Shown here one piece after another: positions 52,083 to 60,315 of a stretch of 64,000 bases of DNA. A program made the position numbers and the translations under genes. Each line of letters opens with the position of its first letter. Position 1 is the stretch's first letter. The notes below the pieces were generated by a model, which ran no database searches, was not told the origin of the DNA, and saw only the letters and a program-made list of their open reading frames with translations. This DNA comes from CAVPDE01 sp963707125 (GTDB lineage: Bacteria; Desulfobacterota; DSM-4660; Desulfatiglandales; HGW-15): NCBI GenBank assembly GCA_963707125.1, contig CAVPOU010000015.1, forward strand, positions 186,001-250,000. The letters run 5' to 3'.

Positions 52083-53690
52083 ATGGTCAGAGTGACATGT
52101 TTGGGTGGAGTGGGAATGGTGACTGGATCGAGTTACCTGATCGAGAGCGCCGCGGGAAAAAAAGTTCTTGTCGACTGCGGCTTGTTCCAGGGCGGGAAAA
52201 ACATGGAGGAGCGCAACTGGAAAGAGTGGGGTTTTGATCCGGCCCGGATCAGCACGCTTTTTCTTACCCATGCGCACATTGATCACAGCGGAAAGATTCC
52301 AAAGCTTGTCAAAGACGGATTTCAGGGCCGAATCCTCGCATCCCCCCCGACCGCGGAGCTTTGCAGCATCATGCTCCTTGACGCGGCCCACGTCCAGGAG
52401 ATGGATGCGGAGTGGCAGACCCGCAAGAACAAGAGACGGTCAAACATGGAGGTTCTTCCTCTCTACACAACGGAAGATGCGGAAGCAAGCCTAAGACTTT
52501 TTGCTCCGATTGAAAAGGATAAGATCGTCGAGCCTGAGCCCGGGATCAGGGCACGAATGAGAAACTCGGGGCACATTCTTGGGTCTTCTGTCCTGGAGCT
52601 CTGGGTGGAAGAAGGCAGGGCGCCCCTCAAAATGGTTTTCTCAGGCGACCTGGGAAAGAAGAACCAGCTGATCGTGCAGGACCCTCATGAGGTTTTTGAT
52701 GCCGATTACCTCTTCCTTGAATCCACCTATGGCAACAGGTTGCACCGAAGCCTGGAGGAGAGCAAGGTAGAACTCATGGAAGCGATTCAGTACGCCGTAT
52801 CCCACCAAGAAAAAGTCCTGATTCCCGCCTTTGCCGTGGAGAGGACCCAGGAACTCCTTTACATCCTCGGCGAATTCCAACGCGCCGGTCGTCTCCCTAA
52901 GATCCCGATCTTTGTGGACAGTCCCCTCGCGATAAAGGCCACCCAAATCTTCAGAAAGAACAAGAAGTACTACGATAAAGAAGCTCAGGCGATCGTGGAT
53001 CAAGGCTATGACCCCTTTGACATGCCGAACCTTCGATTTACCGAATCTACGGAAGAATCCAGAGCCATAAACAGAAGCGAAGGCTCTGCGATCATCATTG
53101 CGGGCAACGGCATGTGCACCGCCGGCCGGATCAGGCATCACCTGAAGCACAATCTCTGGAGACCGGGAACCAGTTTGGTGATTGTCGGGTTCCAGGCCCA
53201 GGGCTCAACAGGCCGGCAGATCGTGGACGGGGCGAAGCAGGTGAGAATCCTCGGTGAAACCGTATCCGTGAAAGCCAAGGTCTTCACCATCGGCGGGTTT
53301 TCAGCGCACGCGGATCAGAATGATCTCCTGGAATGGGCCGGTCACTTCGAAAGCAACCCCAGGGTCTTTCTGGTCCATGGCGAGCCTTCTGCAAGTGAAG
53401 CTCTAGCCGCGAAGATCAGAGAGCGTCTCGGACTGGACGTCTATATCCCCAAATGGAAGGAGCGGCTCGTCCTCAAGCCGCGGGAAATGGCTGTGGAAGA
53501 AGCGGCGGAACCTGAAGCTCTGCCTGACTTCCAAGCGGCCATGGCCAACGCGATTGTTGAGTTGGAAAACCAGCTCAAGAATCTTAAGAAGGAGGTTCGG
53601 TCCAGGAAAAACATGGGGGAAGACGACGTGGATCGGCTGAAGTACATCGAAGAGGAGATTAAGGGAATGATAGAAGAGAGAAGACAGTAG
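52083..53690 (+). CDS. Metallo-beta-lactamase / beta-CASP RNase family protein
   Basis: 535 residues from the ATG at 52083 (GAGGAGGAAGG upstream). Metal site THAHIDHSG (H63, H65, D67, H68), later SGHILGSS, FSGDLG and the beta-CASP region ESTYGNR ... VHGEPSASEAL with GGFSAHADQNDLL. It resembles the CPSF-73/YSH1-like group that cuts or trims RNA. The C-terminal 60 residues are a charged helix. The final codons (ERRQ-stop) run into the CAGTAGACAG word repeat. Confidence 0.88.
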   Translation: MVRVTCLGGVGMVTGSSYLIESAAGKKVLVDCGLFQGGKNMEERNWKEWGFDPARISTLFLTHAHIDHSGKIPKLVKDGFQGRILASPPTAELCSIMLLDAAHVQEMDAEWQTRKNKRRSNMEVLPLYTTEDAEASLRLFAPIEKDKIVEPEPGIRARMRNSGHILGSSVLELWVEEGRAPLKMVFSGDLGKKNQLIVQDPHEVFDADYLFLESTYGNRLHRSLEESKVELMEAIQYAVSHQEKVLIPAFAVERTQELLYILGEFQRAGRLPKIPIFVDSPLAIKATQIFRKNKKYYDKEAQAIVDQGYDPFDMPNLRFTESTEESRAINRSEGSAIIIAGNGMCTAGRIRHHLKHNLWRPGTSLVIVGFQAQGSTGRQIVDGAKQVRILGETVSVKAKVFTIGGFSAHADQNDLLEWAGHFESNPRVFLVHGEPSASEALAAKIRERLGLDVYIPKWKERLVLKPREMAVEEAAEPEALPDFQAAMANAIVELENQLKNLKKEVRSRKNMGEDDVDRLKYIEEEIKGMIEERRQ

Positions 53691-53828
53691 ACAGCATACA
53701 GTAGACAGAATGAAATCAGTAAAGAGCAGAAGACTGGAGACAGTAGTCAGAATACAGCAAATATCAAGAGGACATCGGAGGCTTTTCTGTTTATTCTGTC
53801 TTCTGTCTCCTGTATTCTGTCTTCTGGT
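53686..53828. repeat. Degenerate word repeat (AGACAG/CTGTCT inverted)
   Basis: GACAGTAGACAGCATAC words on the left mirror TCTGTCTTCTGTCTCC words on the right, forming a loose inverted repeat between convergent genes. Confidence 0.65.
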
Positions 53829-53834
53829 TTAGCT

Positions 53835-54941
53835 TCACTCCAACCCTTTTTCTTTTCTGATTCTTTGGTGAAGCTCCCTGAAGTTTGAAGCAGGGGCGGT
53901 TCCTTCTCGGTCAGCCCTGACCTCGATCCTCACCGCATCGGCGGGGCACACCGTGGCGCAAACTCCGCAGCCTATGCACCAGGCTTCATCGACCACCGGC
54001 AAATCCCCTTCCAGCCGAAGAGCTTGTACCGGGCATATTTCCACGCACTGGCCGCACCCGGTGCATGCGTCCTTGTCCGTGTCCCGCATGAAATAAGTCG
54101 CCATCAGGGCATCCCGCGGGATCTTTCGCCGCCTGATGCTCCCCACATTCCAGCAGGCACAGCCGCAACAGTTGCAGTTGTGCTGGATTTCGCCTTCTGC
54201 ATTGTCCACAAAGTGAACAAGGCCTGCCTCTTCCGACTTTCTGATCAATTCAAGGGCTTCTTGCTTGCTGATCTCTCTTGCGAAGCCTTTGTCAATAACA
54301 TATCGGGCCATGTCATTGTACTTCATGCAGACTTCCGTGGGATGCTCGCACCCCTTCCCCGCCAGTCTGTATGCCACTCGACATCCGCAGTGGGCCACGG
54401 CGATCACCTCGGCCTTTTCGATCACCGTTTCCATCATCTCTTGGGGAAAAATGGCCTGCTTTGTCGTGGAAATGCTCCGGCCTATGGGAATGTACCGGTA
54501 CGGTTTGGTGGCAGGCCCGCTGAATGCTTCCCGGGTCACTGTGCGGCTGAAGTATTTGGCGGTCATGGCAGCCATCTTTCGGGCATGAGGGGTGTCCTCG
54601 TTTTTCCAGAAGAAAGTCTGAGGAAAACCGAAACCCACCTGCTGAAGGGCAAAGCCCTTCCCGCCTTTGTCGGTCCTGCCGGAATAGAGCAGCCCTCTCT
54701 GGGAAAGGCTTTCGAGAATCTCCGTCAGCTTCTCTCTGGGTAGATCAACGCCTTTCTGTATTTCGTCGACCTCCACCGGCTGCAGGGGAACCGGTTTCGT
54801 GGGAATGGCGAGCGCTGTTTCCGCTTCCAGGGGGCTGAAGTTTTCCTCCAGTATCGCCACCAATTCATCCCTGAAAGGGTACCCCATCCCGAGAGAAGAC
54901 AGATGTTCCGCCAGCTTTTGATAAACATTTTCGTTTTGCAT
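53835..54941 (-). CDS. Multi-cluster 4Fe-4S ferredoxin-type protein with N-terminal helical domain
   Basis: 368 residues from the ATG at 54941 (GGAG 7 nt ahead); an ATG at 54956 overlaps the stop of the upstream gene as ATGA and is the alternative. The N-terminal third has a winged-helix look (DLPREKLTEILESLSQRGLL). The middle has two unusual Cys groups: HCGCRVAYRL...CEHPTEVC and HNCNCCGCACW. Two classic 4Fe-4S motifs follow: CTGCGQCVEICP and CIGCGVCATVCP. This fits a family of iron-sulfur proteins annotated only as 4Fe-4S binding; the partner is not known. Translationally coupled to the MA-type peptidase. Confidence 0.82.
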   Translation of the reverse strand: MQNENVYQKLAEHLSSLGMGYPFRDELVAILEENFSPLEAETALAIPTKPVPLQPVEVDEIQKGVDLPREKLTEILESLSQRGLLYSGRTDKGGKGFALQQVGFGFPQTFFWKNEDTPHARKMAAMTAKYFSRTVTREAFSGPATKPYRYIPIGRSISTTKQAIFPQEMMETVIEKAEVIAVAHCGCRVAYRLAGKGCEHPTEVCMKYNDMARYVIDKGFAREISKQEALELIRKSEEAGLVHFVDNAEGEIQHNCNCCGCACWNVGSIRRRKIPRDALMATYFMRDTDKDACTGCGQCVEICPVQALRLEGDLPVVDEAWCIGCGVCATVCPADAVRIEVRADREGTAPASNFRELHQRIRKEKGLE

Positions 54942-54952
54942 CCAAAGTCTCC

Positions 54953-55870
54953 TCATTCAGGCGAACCGCCGTTTTCTTCCTCTTCGCTTTTCATGTAGGC
55001 TCTCTTTTTTCTGAGAGCTCTCCAGGAGCCACAGATGGCCAGGACCGCTGCCAGAAAAAAGAGAATCTCATACAGATTGTTGATGAGATAGGTGACCCAG
55101 GTCAACCTTTTTTTGAGGGATTGGGCCCAACTCTGTTCCAGCTCATAAAAAGGAATTCCCAATGCCCCTTGAACGGCTTCTTCCCACGGATGACCACCCC
55201 TCACCCATCGGAGTGTTTCGAGAAGCCCCTCCAGCCCGTGGGTTTCCACCATGTAAGAGACAATGCTTTTGCTCTCCTCATAAGCGAGGGTCAGCGATTC
55301 CCGATCTCTTGGAAAACCACGGGACAATGCGCGGAGAGGGATGACTCGTCCCGCCAGAAGAGCTTCATTCAGGAGTGACCTTTTCTGGTCCATCATGATT
55401 TCCGCTATTCCCTCACTGGCCCAAACGCAGATCCCTTCTTCAAGCCACTTGGGTATGTCCTGTCCTTTCAGGTGATGATGGAGCATGAGATGGCAGATCT
55501 CATGCTTCAAGGTCACCTCGATGGTAAAAGGGCTGACGCTCATCCTGGATTGGTCGATCACAATCAGGTTCTCTTGCGGGACAGCATAGGCGGCGAACAG
55601 GGCGCTGCCCACCATCTCCTGGAACACCTTGCTGTCCGGCACCAAAACCACTTTCGAATTAAAGCTTGCAGTCCATCCCAGCTTCTCTTGCACATCTCTT
55701 TTTGCGGTGGGATAGGCATTCGCCGCTTCCTGTGCTGCCTCTTTCCAGGGTTCCTCGTACAGAATCGTGACTTGGTCGCCTCTTAAAACGACTCTCTCCT
55801 GCCCGTAGAGAAGCACGGGAGAGACACACAGGGAGAGGCAAAAGGCGAATAGAACAGATCGCTGTGACAT
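54953..55870 (-). CDS. Membrane-anchored peptidase MA-like (gluzincin) protein
   Basis: 305 residues. Signal peptide (about 1-23), zinc motif HEICH (H123-H127) with the third ligand Glu in WLEEGICVW (E145), and a C-terminal membrane helix (about 256-275) with a basic tail. Fold type: peptidase MA-like domain. Probably periplasmic, facing outward from the inner membrane. Substrate unknown. It precedes the ferredoxin-type gene with a 4 bp overlap if that gene starts at 54956. Confidence 0.8.
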   Translation of the reverse strand: MSQRSVLFAFCLSLCVSPVLLYGQERVVLRGDQVTILYEEPWKEAAQEAANAYPTAKRDVQEKLGWTASFNSKVVLVPDSKVFQEMVGSALFAAYAVPQENLIVIDQSRMSVSPFTIEVTLKHEICHLMLHHHLKGQDIPKWLEEGICVWASEGIAEIMMDQKRSLLNEALLAGRVIPLRALSRGFPRDRESLTLAYEESKSIVSYMVETHGLEGLLETLRWVRGGHPWEEAVQGALGIPFYELEQSWAQSLKKRLTWVTYLINNLYEILFFLAAVLAICGSWRALRKKRAYMKSEEEENGGSPE

Positions 55871-55897
55871 GCGTGGTATTACCCCAAAAAGAAAAGA

Positions 55898-55924
55898 GCC
55901 CCCATCGGTGGTGCGATGAGGGCC
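55898..55924 (-). terminator. Terminator of the HU gene
   Basis: On the minus strand GCCCCTCATCG-type arm (55924-55914) pairs with CGATGGGGGC (55907-55898), one bulge, followed by TCTTTTCTTTTT. Confidence 0.8.
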
Positions 55925-55946
55925 CTTGGAAGATCTTTACCCGGCT

Positions 55947-56216
55947 TTACTTCACGGCTTCCTTTAACTCTTTGCCGGCCACAAACTTCGGGACATTCTT
56001 CGCCTTGATCTTGATCTCTGCACCGGTCTGGGGATTTCTTCCTTTTCGCGCTTTCCTCTTGCCCACCTTGAAGGTGCCGAACCCAACAATGGTTACAGCC
56101 TGTTTCTTTTTGAGTGCCTTCGTGATGCCCGCCAGCACTGCTTCCACGGCATCCGCCGCCGCTTTCTTGGTGGCCACAACCTTTGCCACCTCATTAACCA
56201 GATCACCTTTGTTCAT
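55947..56216 (-). CDS. hup: HU family DNA-binding protein
   Basis: 89 residues, typical. MNKGDLVNEVAK at the start, the conserved GFGTFKVGKRKARKGRNP beta-arm signature and a C-terminal KNVPKFVAGKELK. Histone-like DNA-bending protein. Excellent ribosome site (AAAGGAGGAGG) and a good terminator indicate strong, monocistronic expression. Confidence 0.97.
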   Translation of the reverse strand: MNKGDLVNEVAKVVATKKAAADAVEAVLAGITKALKKKQAVTIVGFGTFKVGKRKARKGRNPQTGAEIKIKAKNVPKFVAGKELKEAVK

Positions 56217-56577
56217 TGCTCTTTCCTCCTCCTTTATGGGTTAAGTATTACAAACCGGATGGGTGAAGCCTAGTCAATTCCAAAGCCATTTTCAACAAGA
56301 AAATAGCGGTGAGCCTCATTTTAGCCACTATTTTAGACCTTCTCCGGCTTTTCAGAACCGAAAACTCCATGTTTCACGCAGAGCCCGCCCCAGTTGAATA
56401 GTCGCGCCTGCGGCGTGAATTCAACGGGGCAGGCGGCGCCGCAGAGAAATAGGACACGGATTTCCACAGATCTACACTGATGAGTCTTTATGTTTTTCAA
56501 TCCAATAAATCCGTGTTCATCTGTGTCCCAATATTCTTTTCCTCCTCAGCGCTCTCTGCGCCTCTGCGAGAGACTCT
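56217..56577. repeat. Repeat-bearing intergenic region upstream of HU
   Basis: Holds a GAATTC-containing G+C-rich palindrome (about 56395-56445) and an inverted repeat with GGACACGGATTTCCACAG (from 56452) and CCGTGTTCATCTGTGTCC (to 56530), a type known from many genomes, then TCTCTGCGCCTCTGCGAGAG. No gene. Confidence 0.6.
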
Positions 56578-57357
56578 TCAACCGGTCCAGCCCAGGCGCC
56601 TGTAGTAGTCCAGCGTGCCGAAATGGCCGCTCAAATGGTTACTCGATGGCGAGGCAAGGTGCACCGCAAGCGTCGCCACCCTCTCAGGGTCCTTCAAAAG
56701 GCCTTTTTCTTTGAACTCGACAAAATGCGCATGAAGCTCCTGTCCCAGAACAGCCGGACCCAGGCCTCTCACGCCCTCCTGCATCCCCGTATCCATCACG
56801 CCCGGATCAATCGCATTCACCTGTATGTTCATCGGCGTCCACTCCTCTGCCAGAGAACGGGTCATCTGGATCTCCCCTGCCTTGGATACGGCATAAGCAC
56901 AGAATCTTGGGAAAGCCATCTGACCAAGGCCGGAGGAGATATTGATGATTTTCCCTGATCCGCGCTCTTTCATAACGAGGCCGGCAGCCCGGCAGCACAA
57001 AAAGGCCCCGTAAAGGTTGGTGTTGACGGTCTTCTGCCAGGCGGCCTCATCGGTATCTTCAAGGAATCTCGCCGGACCGATAACAGCCGCATTGTTCACC
57101 AGGATGTCCAGCCCTCCGTACTCCTTGACGGCCTGTTCAACGCCCCGCGAAACGTCCTCTGGATTGGAAACATCCCCCCCACAGTAATGTCCCTCTCCAC
57201 CAGACGCTTTAATTTGCGAGACCACCTCCTGGAGCTCTTTTGAGGACCGGCTCATGATCACCACCCGCGCTCCCTCACGAGCCAGGGCCAGGGCGATGGA
57301 TCGCCCAAGGCCCCGGCCGCCGCCGGTGATAAAAGCCACTTTTCCCTTTAGGCTCAT
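56578..57357 (-). CDS. Short-chain dehydrogenase/reductase (SDR)
   Basis: 259 residues from the ATG at 57357; the longer frame from 57432 lacks support. Cofactor motif TGGGRGLG, NNAAV, catalytic Ser in NISSG and YAVSK (Tyr/Lys). Classical SDR, NAD(P)H dependent. The substrate cannot be told; fatty acid, quinone-precursor or xenobiotic carbonyls are all possible. Divergent from menA. Confidence 0.9.
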   Translation of the reverse strand: MSLKGKVAFITGGGRGLGRSIALALAREGARVVIMSRSSKELQEVVSQIKASGGEGHYCGGDVSNPEDVSRGVEQAVKEYGGLDILVNNAAVIGPARFLEDTDEAAWQKTVNTNLYGAFLCCRAAGLVMKERGSGKIINISSGLGQMAFPRFCAYAVSKAGEIQMTRSLAEEWTPMNIQVNAIDPGVMDTGMQEGVRGLGPAVLGQELHAHFVEFKEKGLLKDPERVATLAVHLASPSSNHLSGHFGTLDYYRRLGWTG

Positions 57358-57694
57358 CTCCTGACCCCCTGCTCCTTGAGTTATATCATCAAATTTGAAG
57401 TGGGTGCTGGCTGCTACAATGTCAAATGACAAAGTTCCTCCGCCTAGGCGGACAAATCAAACCCAAAGGCCAAAGCCAAAAGCAGATTCAATCACGAAAG
57501 CACGAAATTTGGAAGCCACGAAAAAAAGCTATCATGATTATTCTTTCGTGTTTTCTCCCTTTCGTGTTTTCGTGACGGTCTTTAGGGGTGTCTTTCCGCG
57601 GTTTTCACTCAAGGTTCAAAGTTGCTGCCCAAATCATCTTGACCGAGGAGGATCTTTTCCATATACTTCCAACCCGCTTCGGGAGGTTGCAGTC
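57358..57694. repeat. Intergenic region with palindrome and CACGAAA words
   Basis: A perfect 14 bp palindrome TCCGCCTAGGCGGA (57439-57452), then CACGAAAGCACGAAA words and their complement TTTCGTGTTTTC (about 57490-57575), which form a loose inverted repeat ahead of menA. Confidence 0.6.
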
Positions 57695-58609
57695 ATGTCC
57701 CAGATTGCCTTGTGGTGGAGAGCGGTTCGGCCTTTTGCATTCACCGTCAGCCTGATCCCACCCATCATGGGCGGCCTTATCGCACTGGTAGAAAACGCGG
57801 GGCTCAAATTCAGCCTTTTCCGTTTTATTCTGGCCGGCATCGGATGCATGACCGCCCACGCAGGCGCTAATCTTCTCTCGGACTATTACGACTTCAAGAC
57901 CCGGGTAGACCGGGAAGGGACTTTTGGCTCAAGCGGCCTCCTGGTCGGCGGGATCATGGCGCCTGACCAAATTCTCCGCGGGGGCTGGATCGCCCTGGTC
58001 CTTGCCGGGGTTATCGGCGCTTACCTTGTCTTTGTCACTCCGAACGGCATGTTTCTCATCTGGTTGATCCTGATTGGCGGCTTGTTGGGAGTTTTCTACA
58101 CGGCGAAACCCCTAGAGTTCAAGTACCATGCCTTCGGAGATCTTGCTGTCTTTGTTGCCTTTGGGCCGGCCATGGTTCTCGGAGCCTATTTTGTCCAGGC
58201 TCATCATTTCTCCTGGAAACCGGTCCTCTACTCCATCCCTATTGGGTTTCTCGTGGATGCCATTCTTCACAGCAACAACCTCCGCGACATTGTAAACGAT
58301 GGAGTGGTGAAAATCAAAACAGTGCCCATCCTCATCGGAGAAAAGTGGGCCAAGCTTATGTACCAGGCTCTTGTCTTTGGAGCCTACCTCATCACCCTGC
58401 TCCTGGTTCTGTTCGTCGGCCTGACCGCCTTTGCCCTCATCGTCTTTCTTTCCCTTCCCCTGGCCATCAAACTCGCGAACACGGTTCACCACAAAGAAAG
58501 CGTACCCGCGGAAAGATTTGCCATGATTGATGCTGCCACCGCCCAGCTTCACCTGGTCTTTGGATTGCTCATGGTCATTGGCCTGGTCATTCGATGTTTC
58601 CTTACGTAG
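57695..58609 (+). CDS. menA: UbiA-type prenyltransferase, probable 1,4-dihydroxy-2-naphthoate prenyltransferase
   Basis: 304 residues from the ATG at 57695 (GGGAGG 8 nt ahead). Eight or nine membrane helices. The two Asp-rich sites of the UbiA family are present: NLLSDYYDFKTRVDR (59-73) and SNNLRDIVND (about 194-203), which hold the Mg-prenyl diphosphate. Start and length fit MenA, which makes demethylmenaquinone in the inner membrane. That agrees with the menaquinone-type respiratory proteins in this window. Another UbiA member cannot be ruled out. Confidence 0.82.
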   Translation: MSQIALWWRAVRPFAFTVSLIPPIMGGLIALVENAGLKFSLFRFILAGIGCMTAHAGANLLSDYYDFKTRVDREGTFGSSGLLVGGIMAPDQILRGGWIALVLAGVIGAYLVFVTPNGMFLIWLILIGGLLGVFYTAKPLEFKYHAFGDLAVFVAFGPAMVLGAYFVQAHHFSWKPVLYSIPIGFLVDAILHSNNLRDIVNDGVVKIKTVPILIGEKWAKLMYQALVFGAYLITLLLVLFVGLTAFALIVFLSLPLAIKLANTVHHKESVPAERFAMIDAATAQLHLVFGLLMVIGLVIRCFLT

Positions 58610-58642
58610 AGGAGACAGAAGACAGGAGACAGAAGAAAAGCC

Positions 58643-58764
58643 TTATCTCTCACAGAGAATGCAGAGAAAGAAAGCATTTTGGTTATTCATAAACAAAAAC
58701 CACCCTCTTCTTTCTCCGTGGCTCTAGCGACCCTGAGCCTGTCGAAGGGAAGCGGGTGAGAGAC
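58643..58764. repeat. TATCTCTC...GTGAG palindromic element, copy D, with nested repeat
   Basis: Left end CCTTATCTCTCACAGAG, right end TCCGTGGCTCTAGCGA and GCGGGTGAGAGA. Between the last two a CCCTGAGCCTGTCGAAGGG palindrome, a different dispersed family, has been inserted. Confidence 0.65.
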
Positions 58765-58806
58765 AAAGACAGTGCGCCTGAAAGAGACAACAACCGGGTG
58801 GGGAGA

Positions 58807-59463
58807 ATGATCAGACAGGAAACAAAGCCTGCATCGCAGAGAGGCCTGTGGCCGAGCATCGTGCTGGCTTTTGTGCTCTGGATCGTCATCTTTGTCTTTC
58901 GGCCCCTCAATTTCTGGATCCTGCTTACCTTCAGCACTTCTCTTCTGGCAGCCATCGCCTTTGCCATCGGCCGGCCTCTCATTCCGAGCCGAGAGTTCAC
59001 CGCGAAGAATCTTCTCCTTGGAATTCTCCTGGCTGCTCTTTTGTACGCCATTTTCTACGTGGGAAACCAGTTTCTCGTGCTTGTATCCCGGCTTTTTCCT
59101 GCTCTCCTTCCCGACCCTGCAGGAAACATCGCTTCTGTTTACGCGAACCTGGGAGGGCTCTCCCCTGGCCTTGTCGCCTTTCTGCTCTTTTTCCCCATAG
59201 GGTTCGGAGAGGAAATCTTCTGGCGAGGTTTTGTGCAGCGCCGCTTCAGAGAGAGATGGAGCGCCAGGTCCGCTTTCGTCCTCACTGCCCTTCTTTACAC
59301 CGCGATCCATTTTCCCACAGGGAATCCGGTGCTCATCCTTGCAGCTCTCACCTGCGGCCTTTTCTGGGGAGGCTTCTACTGGGCCACAGGAAGTCTTGTC
59401 CCTGTGCTTGTCTCTCACATGCTCTGGGATCCCTTCATCTTCGTGATATTACCGATCAAGTAA
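58807..59463 (+). CDS. CPBP family intramembrane metalloprotease
   Basis: 218 residues from the ATG at 58807 (GGGGAGA directly ahead); an upstream start would use repeat sequence. Six to seven membrane helices. CPBP (CAAX protease/bacteriocin-processing) motifs: EEIFWRGFVQRRF (Glu-Glu and Arg), a His in AIHFPTGNPV and SHMLWD. Members cleave or handle lipidated or membrane proteins; the substrate is unknown. Confidence 0.82.
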   Translation: MIRQETKPASQRGLWPSIVLAFVLWIVIFVFRPLNFWILLTFSTSLLAAIAFAIGRPLIPSREFTAKNLLLGILLAALLYAIFYVGNQFLVLVSRLFPALLPDPAGNIASVYANLGGLSPGLVAFLLFFPIGFGEEIFWRGFVQRRFRERWSARSAFVLTALLYTAIHFPTGNPVLILAALTCGLFWGGFYWATGSLVPVLVSHMLWDPFIFVILPIK

Positions 59464-59676
59464 TCAAAAGAAGAATACAGAAGACAGAAGAAAGCATAAA
59501 ACCAGAAGGGCAACAAAACAGTCCCGAGGACACAAGAAAGAAAAAGCACGAAAGAGAGGTTACCCTTTCGTGCTTTTGTGATGGCTCTTGGATTTTGCTT
59601 TTACTGATCACTGGTCATTGATGACTGACCACTGACTTTATTCTGTCTGCTGTCTTCTGTCTCCTGTATTCCGCTC
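59464..59676. repeat. Degenerate word repeats between convergent genes
   Basis: GAATACAGAAGACAGAAG words, CACGAAAGAG / CTTTCGTGCTTTTG complementary words and CACTGGTCATTGATGAC words. No gene. Confidence 0.6.
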
Positions 59677-60315
59677 TTACTTTTGCTGCACCGGCACTTC
59701 TTCATAGCCGGAACACATGGCCTTGATGTGAGCGGTCAGGGAATGCCCGGTGGTGGTCATGTATACGTGGACCACCAGGAAAACAAGCAGGGCAAAGGCT
59801 CCTGCCATATGCAAAAAGGCGATCGTGCTGAGGCTCAGCGCTGTGATACCCATCTCGGGCCAGGAGTTGTACATGTAGTAGAGCAACCCTGTCACCATCT
59901 GATAGGGAATCAGGAACACGGAAATGGCAAGGTACGTCAGTCTCTGGAGAGGATTGTGCTTGACCCTTTCGCTTTTTGGAACCGGATGGGGCTCCCCTCT
60001 GAATATGCCGACGGCGTAGTAGAGGATCACCCTGAAAAGCATTTTCGTGGTCGGAATGTAGTACTTCCACTGACCGGTCGTCAGGTGCCAGAAGACAATG
60101 AACGCATAGAGCACCAACCAGGAGATCCCCAGAATGTTGTGCCACTCCACGGCTCTCTTGAACCCAAAGAGCGTGAAGCCAGCGTGGATCTCGTATCCGG
60201 TGAGGCCGAGCAGAACCACAAAGGCGGCCTGGACCCAGTGCCAGAAACGCTCAAACCTCGTGTAGAGGTAAATACTCTCAAGGGCGCATTCCTCATTCGT
60301 CATCGCGTTGCTCAT
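59677..60315 (-). CDS. Di-heme cytochrome b (Ni-Fe hydrogenase/thiosulfate-reductase type) membrane subunit
   Basis: 212 residues, four membrane helices. Candidate heme ligands: His in FERFWHWVQ, VEWHNILG, FWHLTTGQW, FLHMAGAF and VVHVYMTTTGHSL. This is the cytochrome b561-like fold that passes electrons between membrane quinol and a periplasmic redox partner. It overlaps the octaheme gene by 23 bp, so it is very probably that cytochrome's quinol-oxidising partner. GGAGAAG lies ahead of the ATG. Confidence 0.88.
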   Translation of the reverse strand: MSNAMTNEECALESIYLYTRFERFWHWVQAAFVVLLGLTGYEIHAGFTLFGFKRAVEWHNILGISWLVLYAFIVFWHLTTGQWKYYIPTTKMLFRVILYYAVGIFRGEPHPVPKSERVKHNPLQRLTYLAISVFLIPYQMVTGLLYYMYNSWPEMGITALSLSTIAFLHMAGAFALLVFLVVHVYMTTTGHSLTAHIKAMCSGYEEVPVQQK

